Origin: an uncultured Steroidobacteraceae bacterium | GTDB lineage: Bacteria > Pseudomonadota > Gammaproteobacteria > Steroidobacterales > Steroidobacteraceae | Assembly (NCBI GenBank): GCA_955652795.1 | Contig: CATPBQ010000133.1 | Span: 1-8,279 of the forward strand | Direction: 5' to 3' | Length of the DNA: 8,279 nucleotides | Part shown: positions 1 to 6,423 of the stretch, piece by piece | How positions within the stretch are numbered: position 1 is the stretch's first letter | How the letters are laid out: every line of letters starts with the position of its first letter | Notes under the pieces: generated by a model | Told to the model about the DNA's origin: nothing | Databases searched by the model: none | The model's input: only the letters and a program-made list of their open reading frames with translations | Translations under genes and position numbers: made by a program

Positions 1-1538
1 CCCGCCTGCCCGGCGTGGTCGGAGAGGGCCGCCGCCTGCAGGGCCTCGAGCGAGGTGAGCTCGGTGCGCGCCTCCTCGCGCGCACCGCGCGCCTGCTCCA
101 GGCGCTGCTCGGCCGCCAACTGCGCGGCGCGCTGCCCCTGCAGGTGCGCCTGGGCATCGGCGAGCGCCCCGGTGAGCTGCTCGCTCGCGCTGCGCGCCTG
201 CGCTTCCTGCATCGCAAGGTGCGCGAGTTGCTCGCTCCCCTCCTGCGTGCTCAGAGTGTGCTGCTCCCCGGCCAGACGCTCCGCCTGCGCGCTCAGCTGC
301 CGCAGCTGATTTTCCAGCTGCTCGATGCGCGCCCGCTCGACCTGCGCGGTCTGATCCGCGGCGCTCACCGCCTGGGCGTGCGTTTCCCAGCGCTGCTGCC
401 AGTCCTGCAGGGCATGCTCGCTCGCCTCGAGAGCCGCGCCCGAGTGCTGCTCGGCGTGCTGCGCCGCTTGGCTCGCGGGCGTGAGCCGCTCGATCTCCGA
501 GCGCAGCGCCTCCACCTGGCGCTCATCGCGCTCGATGTGCGCGCCCAGTTCACCGAGGGTGGCGTGGGCCTGCGCGAGATCGGCGCGTTGCCGCTCGCGC
601 AATTCGCGCGTGTGCTCGATCGACTGCTCGAGGCGCGAGATGTCGGCACCGACCTCGTAGTAGCGGCCCTGAACGGCCGACAGCCGCTCGCTGTGCCCGG
701 CGTGCACCGCGCGCTGCTTCTCGATCGCGGCCTCGGCGGCGCGCTGCTCGGCGAGCGCCCCCTGCATGGCGAGTTCGCGCTCGCGCACCGCCGCATCGTG
801 TACTTCCGCGCCGCTGTCCAGATCCCGCAGGCGCAGCGCCAGCAGCTCCGCGGCCAGGCGTCGCTCCTGCTCCTTCAGCGCCTGGTAACGCCGCGCGCTC
901 GCCGCCTGGCGTTGCAGGTGGCGGATCTGCTTTTCGACCTCATCGCGCACGTCCTGCAGCCGCTCGAGATTCTCGCGGGTCTCGGCGACGCGCGCCTCGG
1001 TCTCCTTGCGCCGCTCCTTGTAGCGCGAGACACCAGCCGCCTCCTCGACGAAGGCGCGCATGTCCTCGGCCTTGGCGTCGATGACGCGCGAGATCATGCC
1101 CTGCTCGATGATGGCGTAGCTGCGCGAGCCCAGACCGGTGCCGAGAAACAGGTTGGTGATGTCCTTGCGCCGGCAACGCACGCCATTGATGAAGTACGCC
1201 GAGGTGTCATCACGCGCCACGTTGCGCTTGAGTGAAATCTCGCTGTAGTTGGCGTAGGCGCCGCCGATCTTGCCGTCGGCGTTGTCGAATACCAGTTCCA
1301 CCGAGGCGCTGCCGACCGGCTTGCGCGCGGCCGAGCCATTGAACACCACGTCCGCCATGTTGTCGCCGCGCAGATGCTTGGCGGACAGTTCGCCCATCAC
1401 CCAGCGTACGGCGTCGATGACGTTCGACTTGCCGCAGCCGTTGGGGCCAACGACACCGGTGAGATTACTGGGGAAGCTGATTTGTGTTGGATCGACGAAG
1501 GACTTGAAGCCGGCAAGCTTGATCTTGGTCAGCCGCAT
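1..1538 (-). CDS. smc: Chromosome segregation protein SMC, N-terminal part (cut by left window edge)
   Basis: ATPase that organises and condenses the chromosome as an SMC dimer with kleisin-type partners. Reading the minus strand from ATG 1538-1536 gives an uninterrupted frame of 512 codons to the window edge. The N-terminus begins MRLTKIKLAGFKSFVD, the standard SMC opening. A Walker A motif, GPNGCGKS, lies at residues 31-38. It is followed by conserved head motifs: IDAVRWVMGE, then FLGTGLGSRSYAIIEQG and EEAAGVSRYKERR, the last around residues 165-176. From about residue 172 onward the chain is a long Glu/Gln/Arg/Ala-rich heptad-like coiled coil. The family is about 1,150-1,200 residues long, so the window ends just before the hinge and lacks the second coil, signature motif and Walker B head. 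GGAAG (1551-1547) eight bases before the ATG is a suitable ribosome binding site. The gene is divergent from queF with 53 bases between them. Identification is very secure. Confidence 0.97.
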   Translation of the reverse strand, partial: MRLTKIKLAGFKSFVDPTQISFPSNLTGVVGPNGCGKSNVIDAVRWVMGELSAKHLRGDNMADVVFNGSAARKPVGSASVELVFDNADGKIGGAYANYSEISLKRNVARDDTSAYFINGVRCRRKDITNLFLGTGLGSRSYAIIEQGMISRVIDAKAEDMRAFVEEAAGVSRYKERRKETEARVAETRENLERLQDVRDEVEKQIRHLQRQAASARRYQALKEQERRLAAELLALRLRDLDSGAEVHDAAVRERELAMQGALAEQRAAEAAIEKQRAVHAGHSERLSAVQGRYYEVGADISRLEQSIEHTRELRERQRADLAQAHATLGELGAHIERDERQVEALRSEIERLTPASQAAQHAEQHSGAALEASEHALQDWQQRWETHAQAVSAADQTAQVERARIEQLENQLRQLSAQAERLAGEQHTLSTQEGSEQLAHLAMQEAQARSASEQLTGALADAQAHLQGQRAAQLAAEQRLEQARGAREEARTELTSLEALQAAALSDHAGQA

Positions 1539-1591
1539 CGTACTTTCTTCCGCCCCTGGGCGGCCCGGAGGATGGTGTAGTGTAGAGGAAT

Positions 1592-1981
1592 ATGCCCCAC
1601 GCGCCCACAACGCAGCTCGAGACGTTCGCCAACCCCGCTACCGATCGTGACTACACGATCCGCATGCAGATCCCCGAGTTCACCTGCCTGTGTCCGCGCA
1701 CCGGGCAGCCGGACTTTGCGACGCTCGACCTCGAGTACGTGCCCGACCGGGTGTGCGTGGAACTCAAATCCCTGAAGCTGTACGTCTGGTCGTTTCGTGA
1801 CCGCGGCGCGTATCACGAGGCCGTGACCAACGAGATTGCCGATCACCTGCAGGCCACACTGCAGACGCGCTTCCTGCGCCTGAGCGCGCGCTTCAACGTG
1901 CGCGGCGGAATCTACACCACCGTTGTCGCCGAGCGACGACAAAACGCCTGGGCTGCCCCGGCCGCCGTCACACTGCCGTAA
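1592..1981 (+). CDS. queF: NADPH-dependent 7-cyano-7-deazaguanine reductase (preQ1 synthase), short unimodular type
   Basis: Cytosolic enzyme of queuosine synthesis that reduces the nitrile of preQ0 to the aminomethyl group of preQ1 using NADPH. The 129-residue product matches the short single-domain (Bacillus-type) QueF fold, not the long E. coli type. The catalytic Cys lies in EFTCLCP (Cys34) and the partner Asp in GQPDFA (Asp41). The family motif ELKSLKLY is at 57-64, followed by SFRDRG and the substrate-binding AYHE (His75, Glu76). FNVRGGI near the C-terminus is also conserved. The start ATG has GAGG at 1585-1588, a rather short spacing of three bases, but no later start keeps the fold. 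A weak possible promoter, TTGATC-N16-TACTTT (1519-1546), lies inside the divergent smc start. The gene lies 124 bases upstream of dksA, which has its own promoter. Confidence 0.95.
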   Translation: MPHAPTTQLETFANPATDRDYTIRMQIPEFTCLCPRTGQPDFATLDLEYVPDRVCVELKSLKLYVWSFRDRGAYHEAVTNEIADHLQATLQTRFLRLSARFNVRGGIYTTVVAERRQNAWAAPAAVTLP

Positions 1982-2000
1982 CCACTGCGCCACGGGGCTT

Positions 2001-2021
2001 CGCGCCGCGCCGCGCGGCGTG
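2001..2021 (+). other. GC-rich inverted repeat between queF and dksA
   Basis: CGCCGCG (2003-2009) and CGCGGCG (2013-2019) form a seven-base-pair perfect stem with a three-base loop. The stem extends by one G-U and one C-G pair to 2001-2021. It lies about 20 bases after the queF stop and just upstream of the dksA promoter. No T tract follows, so it is not a classical intrinsic terminator. It could protect the queF 3' end or act as a weak or factor-assisted terminator. In DNA this GC-rich the hairpin may also be chance. Confidence 0.35.
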
Positions 2022-2033
2022 CGCCAGAACACC

Positions 2034-2061
2034 TGTACAGCCCGGGGTCGGCCGGTATAAT
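2034..2061 (+). promoter_or_regulatory. Sigma70-type promoter of dksA with GC-rich discriminator
   Basis: A perfect -10 hexamer TATAAT (2056-2061) is preceded after 16 bases by TGTACA (2034-2039), four of six matches to the -35 consensus. The bases just after the -10 are CGCGCG (2062-2067), giving a strongly GC-rich discriminator before a predicted transcript start near 2068. Such discriminators are typical of promoters inhibited by ppGpp and DksA. The E. coli dksA gene is known to be negatively autoregulated, so feedback control is plausible here. The leader would be about 38 bases, ending in the GAGGAG ribosome binding site at 2094-2099. Confidence 0.65.
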
Positions 2062-2105
2062 CGCGCGTTCTTTCACGAGGTTGATGCTGTTTTGAGGAGC
2101 CATTG

Positions 2106-2879
2106 ATGCCGGCCAAGAGACCAGCGCCTAAGTCCGCAAAGGGCAAGAAGGCGTCAAGCCGGCCAGCGGTCAGAAAGGCGGTCGGCCGCAAGGCCGAGCC
2201 GCTGCGTGCCAGGGCAACGGCCGCGCATGCGCGCAAGACCGTGGCGGCGCCGAAAAAGCCGCTGCCAGCTGTGCCCGCCGCACGGGGCGAGCCGCCGGTC
2301 GAGCTGAGAAGGCCGCTACGCGCGGGCGCTGCGACGGCGCCACCGCCGGCCACCGCGACGATGATCACGTCGAACCGCGCTGCGGCGACGCCCGCCGTGA
2401 ATGCCGATGGCGAGGACGGCGAGACGATCGAGCCGGGGAGCCTGCTCGCCGGTCCGCGCAACGTACAGCCGTACATCGTCAAGCGCGGCGAACAGTACAT
2501 GAGCAAGCAGCAGCTCGAGCACTTCCGCCTCATTCTCAACAGCTGGAAGCGCGACCTCATGGTGGAGGTGGATCGTACGGTCACGCACATGAAGGACGAG
2601 GCGGCGAACTTCCCCGATCCCAACGACCGTGCCACCCAGGAAGAAGAGTTCAGCCTCGAGCTGCGCACGCGCGACCGGGAACGCAAGCTGATCCGCAAGA
2701 TCGACGACGCGTTGAAGCGCATCGAGGATGGCTCTTACGGCTACTGCCTCGAGACCGGCGAGGAAATCGGCATCAAACGCCTGGAAGCACGCCCCGTGGC
2801 CACCCTCAGCATCGAAGCCCAGGAGCGCCGAGAACGGCGCGAGCGCCAGTACGGCGACCGCGACGACCGCTATCGCTAG
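2106..2879 (+). CDS. dksA: RNA polymerase-binding transcription factor DksA, one-cysteine type with long N-terminal extension
   Basis: Binds the RNA polymerase secondary channel and, with ppGpp, represses rRNA-type and activates amino-acid promoters. The product has 257 residues. Residues 1 to about 118 are a low-complexity Lys/Ala/Pro-rich, probably disordered extension with an acidic patch (GEDGE) near its end. The DksA core begins near residue 121 (QPYIVKRGEQYM). It includes the coiled coil and its tip DPNDRA, with Asp171, Asp174 and Ala176 matching the essential DxxDxA of E. coli DksA. The zinc-finger region GYCLETGEEIGIKRLEARP keeps only the first of the four usual cysteines (Cys214); the other three positions are Thr217, Ser235 and Ala238. 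The C-terminus ends in an RERRERQYGDRDDRYR tail. GAGGAG (2094-2099) favours ATG 2106; the in-frame TTG at 2103 is too close. The downstream neighbour is gluQ, as for the housekeeping dksA of many gammaproteobacteria. Confidence 0.95.
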   Translation: MPAKRPAPKSAKGKKASSRPAVRKAVGRKAEPLRARATAAHARKTVAAPKKPLPAVPAARGEPPVELRRPLRAGAATAPPPATATMITSNRAAATPAVNADGEDGETIEPGSLLAGPRNVQPYIVKRGEQYMSKQQLEHFRLILNSWKRDLMVEVDRTVTHMKDEAANFPDPNDRATQEEEFSLELRTRDRERKLIRKIDDALKRIEDGSYGYCLETGEEIGIKRLEARPVATLSIEAQERRERRERQYGDRDDRYR

Positions 2880-2910
2880 CGCTCGCGAGCCCAGCGCGCG
2901 CCAATCTGCC

Positions 2911-3795
2911 ACGAGCCCAGGCTATGTCGGGCGCTTCGCGCCCTCCCCGACCGGATCGCTGCACCTGGGCTCGCTGGTCGCCGCGGTGGGCAGCTTCCTC
3001 GACGCCCGCAGCCGCGGCGGCCGCTGGCTCCTCAGGATGGAAGATCTCGATGCGGCGCGGGTGATACCCGGATGCGCGGACGAGATGCTGCGTACGCTCG
3101 AAGGTTTTGCCCTGCACTGGGACGGCGCCGTCGAGTACCAGAGCGCCCGCACAGAACACTACGCGCGCGCGCAGCAGGCTCTCGCCGCGCTCGGCCTCAC
3201 CTTCCAGTGCAGTTGCTCGCGCCGCGAGCGCACACCCGAGGGCGGTTATCCGGGGACCTGCCGCGACGGTCCCCAGCGCCGCGGACCCACCGCCACGCGC
3301 TTCAGGGTCGAGGACCGCGTCGTGTCCTTCCAGGATCGGGCGCAGGGGGTCTGTCGCTTCCCGTTGCGCGAGCGCGGGGACGTCATCATCCGGCGCCGCG
3401 ACGGTGCCTTCGCCTACCAGCTGGCGGTGGTGGTAGACGATGCGCTGCAGGGGGTGACTGATGTGGTGCGCGGCGCGGACCTTCTCGACAGCACGCCCTG
3501 GCAGCTGGCCCTGCAGGGTGCCCTTCAGCTACCGACTCCCCGCTATGCGCACCTGCCTCTGATCACCGAGCCCGGTGGCGCAAAGCTCGCCAAGTCCAGG
3601 CGCTCCGTCTGCCTGGATCCGGCCCAACCGGGCCGCCAGCTGCAGGAGGCCCTGGTCCTGTTGGGCCAGGAACCTCCAGTTACGCTTAAGCTCGAGTCAC
3701 CCCAAACCGTACTCGAGTGGGCCTGCGCTCATTGGGATCTGGACCGGTTCCATGGCGTGCGGCAGGTGCGCGCTGCGCCGGGAGGCCGTTCCTGA
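2911..3795 (+). CDS. gluQ: Glutamyl-queuosine tRNA(Asp) synthetase; start codon unresolved
   Basis: A paralogue of the glutamyl-tRNA synthetase catalytic domain that attaches glutamate to queuosine-34 of tRNA-Asp. It lacks an anticodon-binding domain. The product matches the family over its whole length. YVGRFAPSPTG is encoded from 2923 and the HIGH-like HLGS from 2962. A zinc site CxC (Cys codons 3208 and 3214) has its downstream Tyr (3247) and Cys (3259). DVVRGADLL and a KMSKS-like KLAKS (from 3583) follow. The conserved N-terminus begins at about 2911-2923, but that frame has no ATG, GTG, TTG or CTG between ATG 2728 and the HIGH motif. I place the start provisionally at ACG 2911, giving 294 codons, close to the usual length. 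Other options are ATC 2872, or ATG 2728, which would add a 61-residue tail read out of frame through the 3' end of dksA. The function is secure; the start is not. Confidence 0.9.
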   Translation, partial: TSPGYVGRFAPSPTGSLHLGSLVAAVGSFLDARSRGGRWLLRMEDLDAARVIPGCADEMLRTLEGFALHWDGAVEYQSARTEHYARAQQALAALGLTFQCSCSRRERTPEGGYPGTCRDGPQRRGPTATRFRVEDRVVSFQDRAQGVCRFPLRERGDVIIRRRDGAFAYQLAVVVDDALQGVTDVVRGADLLDSTPWQLALQGALQLPTPRYAHLPLITEPGGAKLAKSRRSVCLDPAQPGRQLQEALVLLGQEPPVTLKLESPQTVLEWACAHWDLDRFHGVRQVRAAPGGRS

Positions 3796-3820
3796 GGGGA
3801 GGGCTCGATCGCTTTCCGAG

Positions 3821-3849
3821 TTGGGTTCGCCGTGCCGATGTAATATGGT
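3821..3849 (+). promoter_or_regulatory. Possible promoter of phaR
   Basis: TTGGGT (3821-3826), a 17-base spacer and TATGGT (3844-3849) form a modest sigma70-like promoter, with three and four of six consensus matches. It lies in an AT-richer patch between gluQ and phaR. An overlapping alternative -10 is TAATAT (3841-3846). The 109-base gap and this patch suggest phaR has its own promoter and is not simply read through from gluQ. Confidence 0.4.
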
Positions 3850-3904
3850 ATATGCAGACGCCCGGCACTACGGAAGGTGCACAACCCATAGTGAGGGACC
3901 TGTC

Positions 3905-4246
3905 ATGAGCGAACCGCGCACTATTAAGAAGTATCCGAACAGGCGGTTGTACGACACGGCCGAAAGCCGCTACATCACGCTCGCGGACATCCGCCGGCTG
4001 GTGATCGAGCGCGTCGACTTTGTGGTCATCGACAAGAAGACTCAAGGCGACATCACGCGTTCGATCCTGCTGCAGGTCATCGCCGAGCAGGAACACGACG
4101 GCGAGCCCCTCATGAGCCGCGACTTCCTCTCGCAGGTCATCCGCTCCTACGGCGACGCCATGCGCAGCATGGTCGGCAGCTACCTGGAGCAGAGCCTGAA
4201 ACTGTTCGCGAACGAGAACGCCGGGCGCGGACCGCCGCCGGCTTGA
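3905..4246 (+). CDS. phaR: Polyhydroxyalkanoate synthesis repressor PhaR (short form)
   Basis: DNA-binding regulator that represses phasin and PHA-synthesis genes and is released when it binds nascent PHA granules. The 113-residue product opens with RTIKKYPNRRLYDTAESRYITLADIRRLV, the hallmark of the PHB/PHA accumulation regulator DNA-binding domain, at about residues 5-65. It continues with ILLQVIAEQE and then SRDFLSQVIRSYGDAMRSMVGSYLEQSL, the PHB_acc segment that follows it (about 75-105). Many PhaR proteins are 150-200 residues, so this one is short: it ends after a single accumulation-domain segment and a Gly/Pro tail. ATG 3905 has GAGGGA (3893-3898) six bases upstream and is a clear start. 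No PHA synthase or phasin gene is in the window. The gene converges on pnp with 15 bases between the stops and no recognisable terminator. Confidence 0.93.
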   Translation: MSEPRTIKKYPNRRLYDTAESRYITLADIRRLVIERVDFVVIDKKTQGDITRSILLQVIAEQEHDGEPLMSRDFLSQVIRSYGDAMRSMVGSYLEQSLKLFANENAGRGPPPA

Positions 4247-4261
4247 AGTCGCGGGCCGCGC

Positions 4262-6349
4262 TCAGCCCGCCTCGACGTCGCGCATCGACAGGCGGATGCG
4301 CCCCTGGCGGTCGACCTCGAGCACCTTCACGCGAATCACGTCGCCTTCCTTGAGCTTGTCGCTGACACGCTCGACGCGTTCATTGGAAATCTGCGAGATA
4401 TGCACCAGGCCGTCGCGGCCGGGCAGGATGGTCACGAAAGCGCCGAAATCCATCAGGCGCGCGACCTTGCCTTCGTAGATCTGACCGACCTCGACATCGG
4501 CGGTGATGAGCTCGATGCGCCGCTGCGCCTCGCGCCCGGCGGCACCTAACACCGAGGCGATCTTGACCGTGCCGTCGCTCTCGATGTCGATGGTAGTGCC
4601 GGTCTCTTCGGTGATCTGGCGGATGACCGCGCCGCCCTTGCCGATGACGTCGCGGATCTTCTCCGGATCGATCTTGAGCGTGATGATCGACGGCGCCCAC
4701 TCGGACATCTTGGCGCGCGGCTCGCCGATGACCCGGTTCATTTCGTCGAGGATGTGCAAGCGCCCGGCGCGGGCCTGCTCGAGCGCGACGCGCATGATCT
4801 CGGGGGTGACGCCCTCGACCTTGATGTCCATCTGCAGTGCGGTCACGCCGTCGCGGGTACCAGCGACCTTGAAATCCATGTCGCCCAGGTGATCCTCGTC
4901 ACCGAGGATGTCGGTGAGCACCTGGTAGCGGGCGCCCTCCAGCACCAGGCCCATGGCGACCCCGGCCACCGGCGCCTTGATCGGCACGCCCGCGTCCATG
5001 AGCGACAGCGAGGTGCCGCACACGCTCGCCATGGAGCTTGAACCGTTGGATTCGAGGATCTCCGACACCACACGGATCGTGTACGGGAAGGCGGTCATGT
5101 CCGGCATCACCGCCTTCACGCCGCGGCGTGCCAGGTTGCCGTGACCGATTTCGCGCCGCTTGGGCGAGCCCATCATGCCGGTCTCGCCCACCGAGAACGG
5201 CGGGAAATTGTAGTGCAGCATGAACGGCTCGCGGCGCTCGCCCTCGAGGGCGTCGACGATCTGCGCATCGCGCGTGGTGCCGAGTGTGGTCGCCACCAGC
5301 GCCTGGGTTTCCCCGCGGGTGAACAGCGCCGAGCCGTGAGCACGCGGCAGCACCCCGACCTTGACGGTGATCGGGCGCACCGTGCGCGTGTCGCGGCCGT
5401 CGATGCGCGGCTCGCCGTTGAGGATACGCTGGCGCACGATGTTGCTTTCGAGCTTGAACAGTGCGCTCTCGACCGCTTCCGCGCTCCACTTGGGTTGCTC
5501 GCCGCCGGCGAGCGTCGCGAGGGTCTGGGTCTTGATCTCTGCGAGGCGCGTGTGCCGCTGCTGCTTCTCGGTGATGGTGTAGCCCTGCGCGAGCGCCGCC
5601 TGCGCATGCAGGGTGACCGCGCTCGTCAGCTCCGCATTCTCCGCCGGCGCCTGCCAGCTCCAGCGCGGCTTGCCGACCTGCGCGGCGAGCTCCTTGATGG
5701 CGCGGATGGCGACCTGCATCTGCTCATGTCCGAATACGACCGCGCCCAGCATGACCTCCTCGGACAGGCCCTTGGCTTCCGACTCGACCATGAGCACTGC
5801 GTGCTCGGTACCGGCCACCACCAGATGCAGCTGCGACTGGCCGAGCTCGCTGGCCGTCGGGTTGAGGAGATAGCGGCCGTCCTTCCAGCCGACGCGGGTG
5901 GCGCCAATCGGACCACTGAACGGAATGCCCGACAGCGCCAGCGCCGCCGAAGCGCCCAGCAGCGCGGGGATGTCCGCATCGATGTCCGGGTCCATCGACA
6001 ACACCGTCGCCACCACCTGCACGTCGTTGTGGAAACCATCCGGGAACAGCGGCCGGAGCGGACGGTCGATGAGACGCGAAGTCAGCGTCTCCTTTTCGGT
6101 CGGCCGGCCTTCGCGCTTGAAGAACCCGCCGGGAATGCGTCCGGCGGCGTAGGTCTTCTCGATGTAGTTGACGGTCAGGGGGAGGAAATCCCGGCCCGGG
6201 GCTGCGGTCTGCTGCGCGCAGGCGGTGACCAGCACCACGGTATCGCCCATGGAGACGCGCACCGCGCCATCCGCCTGACGAGCGATCTCGCCCGTGTCGA
6301 TGGTGACCGTATGCTGCCCATAAGAAAATGACTTGCTGACGACGCTCAA
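4262..6349 (-). CDS. pnp: Polyribonucleotide nucleotidyltransferase (PNPase)
   Basis: Trimeric 3'-to-5' phosphorolytic exoribonuclease and degradosome component that degrades RNA and can add heteropolymeric tails. The 695 residues carry the full domain set: a first RNase PH domain (FFKREGR at 76-82, RLIDRPLRPLFP at 92-103), a helical linker, and a second catalytic RNase PH domain. The second domain has NFPPFSVGETG, SPKRREIGHG and the active-site stretch GDEDHLGDMD (Asp484, Asp486, Asp490, Asp492). A KH domain with GKGG at 570-573 and a C-terminal S1 domain ending RIRLSMRDVEAG follow. The Ala/Pro/Glu tail that E. coli PNPase carries beyond S1 is absent. The start is TTG at 6349-6347, because an in-frame TGA lies at 6355-6353 and no ATG occurs near the N-terminus. 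It lies downstream of rpsO in the conserved rpsO–pnp order. Confidence 0.97.
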   Translation of the reverse strand: MSVVSKSFSYGQHTVTIDTGEIARQADGAVRVSMGDTVVLVTACAQQTAAPGRDFLPLTVNYIEKTYAAGRIPGGFFKREGRPTEKETLTSRLIDRPLRPLFPDGFHNDVQVVATVLSMDPDIDADIPALLGASAALALSGIPFSGPIGATRVGWKDGRYLLNPTASELGQSQLHLVVAGTEHAVLMVESEAKGLSEEVMLGAVVFGHEQMQVAIRAIKELAAQVGKPRWSWQAPAENAELTSAVTLHAQAALAQGYTITEKQQRHTRLAEIKTQTLATLAGGEQPKWSAEAVESALFKLESNIVRQRILNGEPRIDGRDTRTVRPITVKVGVLPRAHGSALFTRGETQALVATTLGTTRDAQIVDALEGERREPFMLHYNFPPFSVGETGMMGSPKRREIGHGNLARRGVKAVMPDMTAFPYTIRVVSEILESNGSSSMASVCGTSLSLMDAGVPIKAPVAGVAMGLVLEGARYQVLTDILGDEDHLGDMDFKVAGTRDGVTALQMDIKVEGVTPEIMRVALEQARAGRLHILDEMNRVIGEPRAKMSEWAPSIITLKIDPEKIRDVIGKGGAVIRQITEETGTTIDIESDGTVKIASVLGAAGREAQRRIELITADVEVGQIYEGKVARLMDFGAFVTILPGRDGLVHISQISNERVERVSDKLKEGDVIRVKVLEVDRQGRIRLSMRDVEAG

Positions 6350-6361
6350 GGCTCAATCCTC
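6347..6361 (-). promoter_or_regulatory. Ribosome binding site that fixes the TTG start of pnp
   Basis: On the minus strand GAGGA (6361-6357) is followed by seven bases and then TTG (6349-6347), ideal spacing. A second TTG at 6356-6354 is directly after the GAGGA and out of frame. The in-frame TGA just upstream leaves TTG 6349 as the only workable start that preserves the conserved N-terminus. Confidence 0.75.
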
Positions 6362-6380
6362 GAAAGTGGATGGTTCAGGC

Positions 6381-6417
6381 ACCAAACACAAAGGCCGCGC
6401 GTATGACGGCGGCCCTT
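6381..6417 (-). terminator. Hairpin terminator / processing stem between rpsO and pnp
   Basis: Reading the minus strand, AAGGGCCGC (6417-6409) pairs with GCGGCCTTT (6398-6390) to give a nine-pair stem with one G-U and a ten-base loop. TGTGTTTGGT follows (6389-6380), an imperfect U-rich run. It starts seven bases after the rpsO stop. In E. coli an attenuating terminator and RNase III stem lie in the same interval and set the rpsO:pnp ratio, so partial termination is the likely role. The imperfect T tract supports read-through. Confidence 0.6.
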
Positions 6418-6423
6418 GGGTTT

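Noticed and set aside
15..1235. Long plus-strand open frame of 406 codons
   Set aside because: It is the antisense shadow of smc; the composition is Leu/Arg/Ala-rich with no recognisable domain, and the minus-strand frame matches SMC throughout.
1539..1591. PreQ1 riboswitch or regulatory hairpin upstream of queF
   Set aside because: The gap is 53 bases with no recognisable preQ1 aptamer. The small CCGCC-N4-GGCGG stem (1550-1563) is easily expected by chance at this GC content.
1529..2722. Minus-strand open frame of 397 codons covering queF and part of dksA
   Set aside because: Low-complexity Ser/Arg/Ala product that spans two well-supported genes and their promoter; no domain visible.
2924..2926. 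ATG as the gluQ start
   Set aside because: It is out of frame with the GluQ sequence, so it would need an insertion or deletion to be used.
3877..3882. GTGCAC palindrome upstream of phaR as a PhaR autoregulatory site
   Set aside because: Six bases is too short, and I cannot match it confidently to a known PhaR operator.
5141..6331. Plus-strand open frame of 396 codons
   Set aside because: Antisense to pnp, whose minus-strand product matches PNPase over its full length; the open frame reflects high GC and few stop codons.
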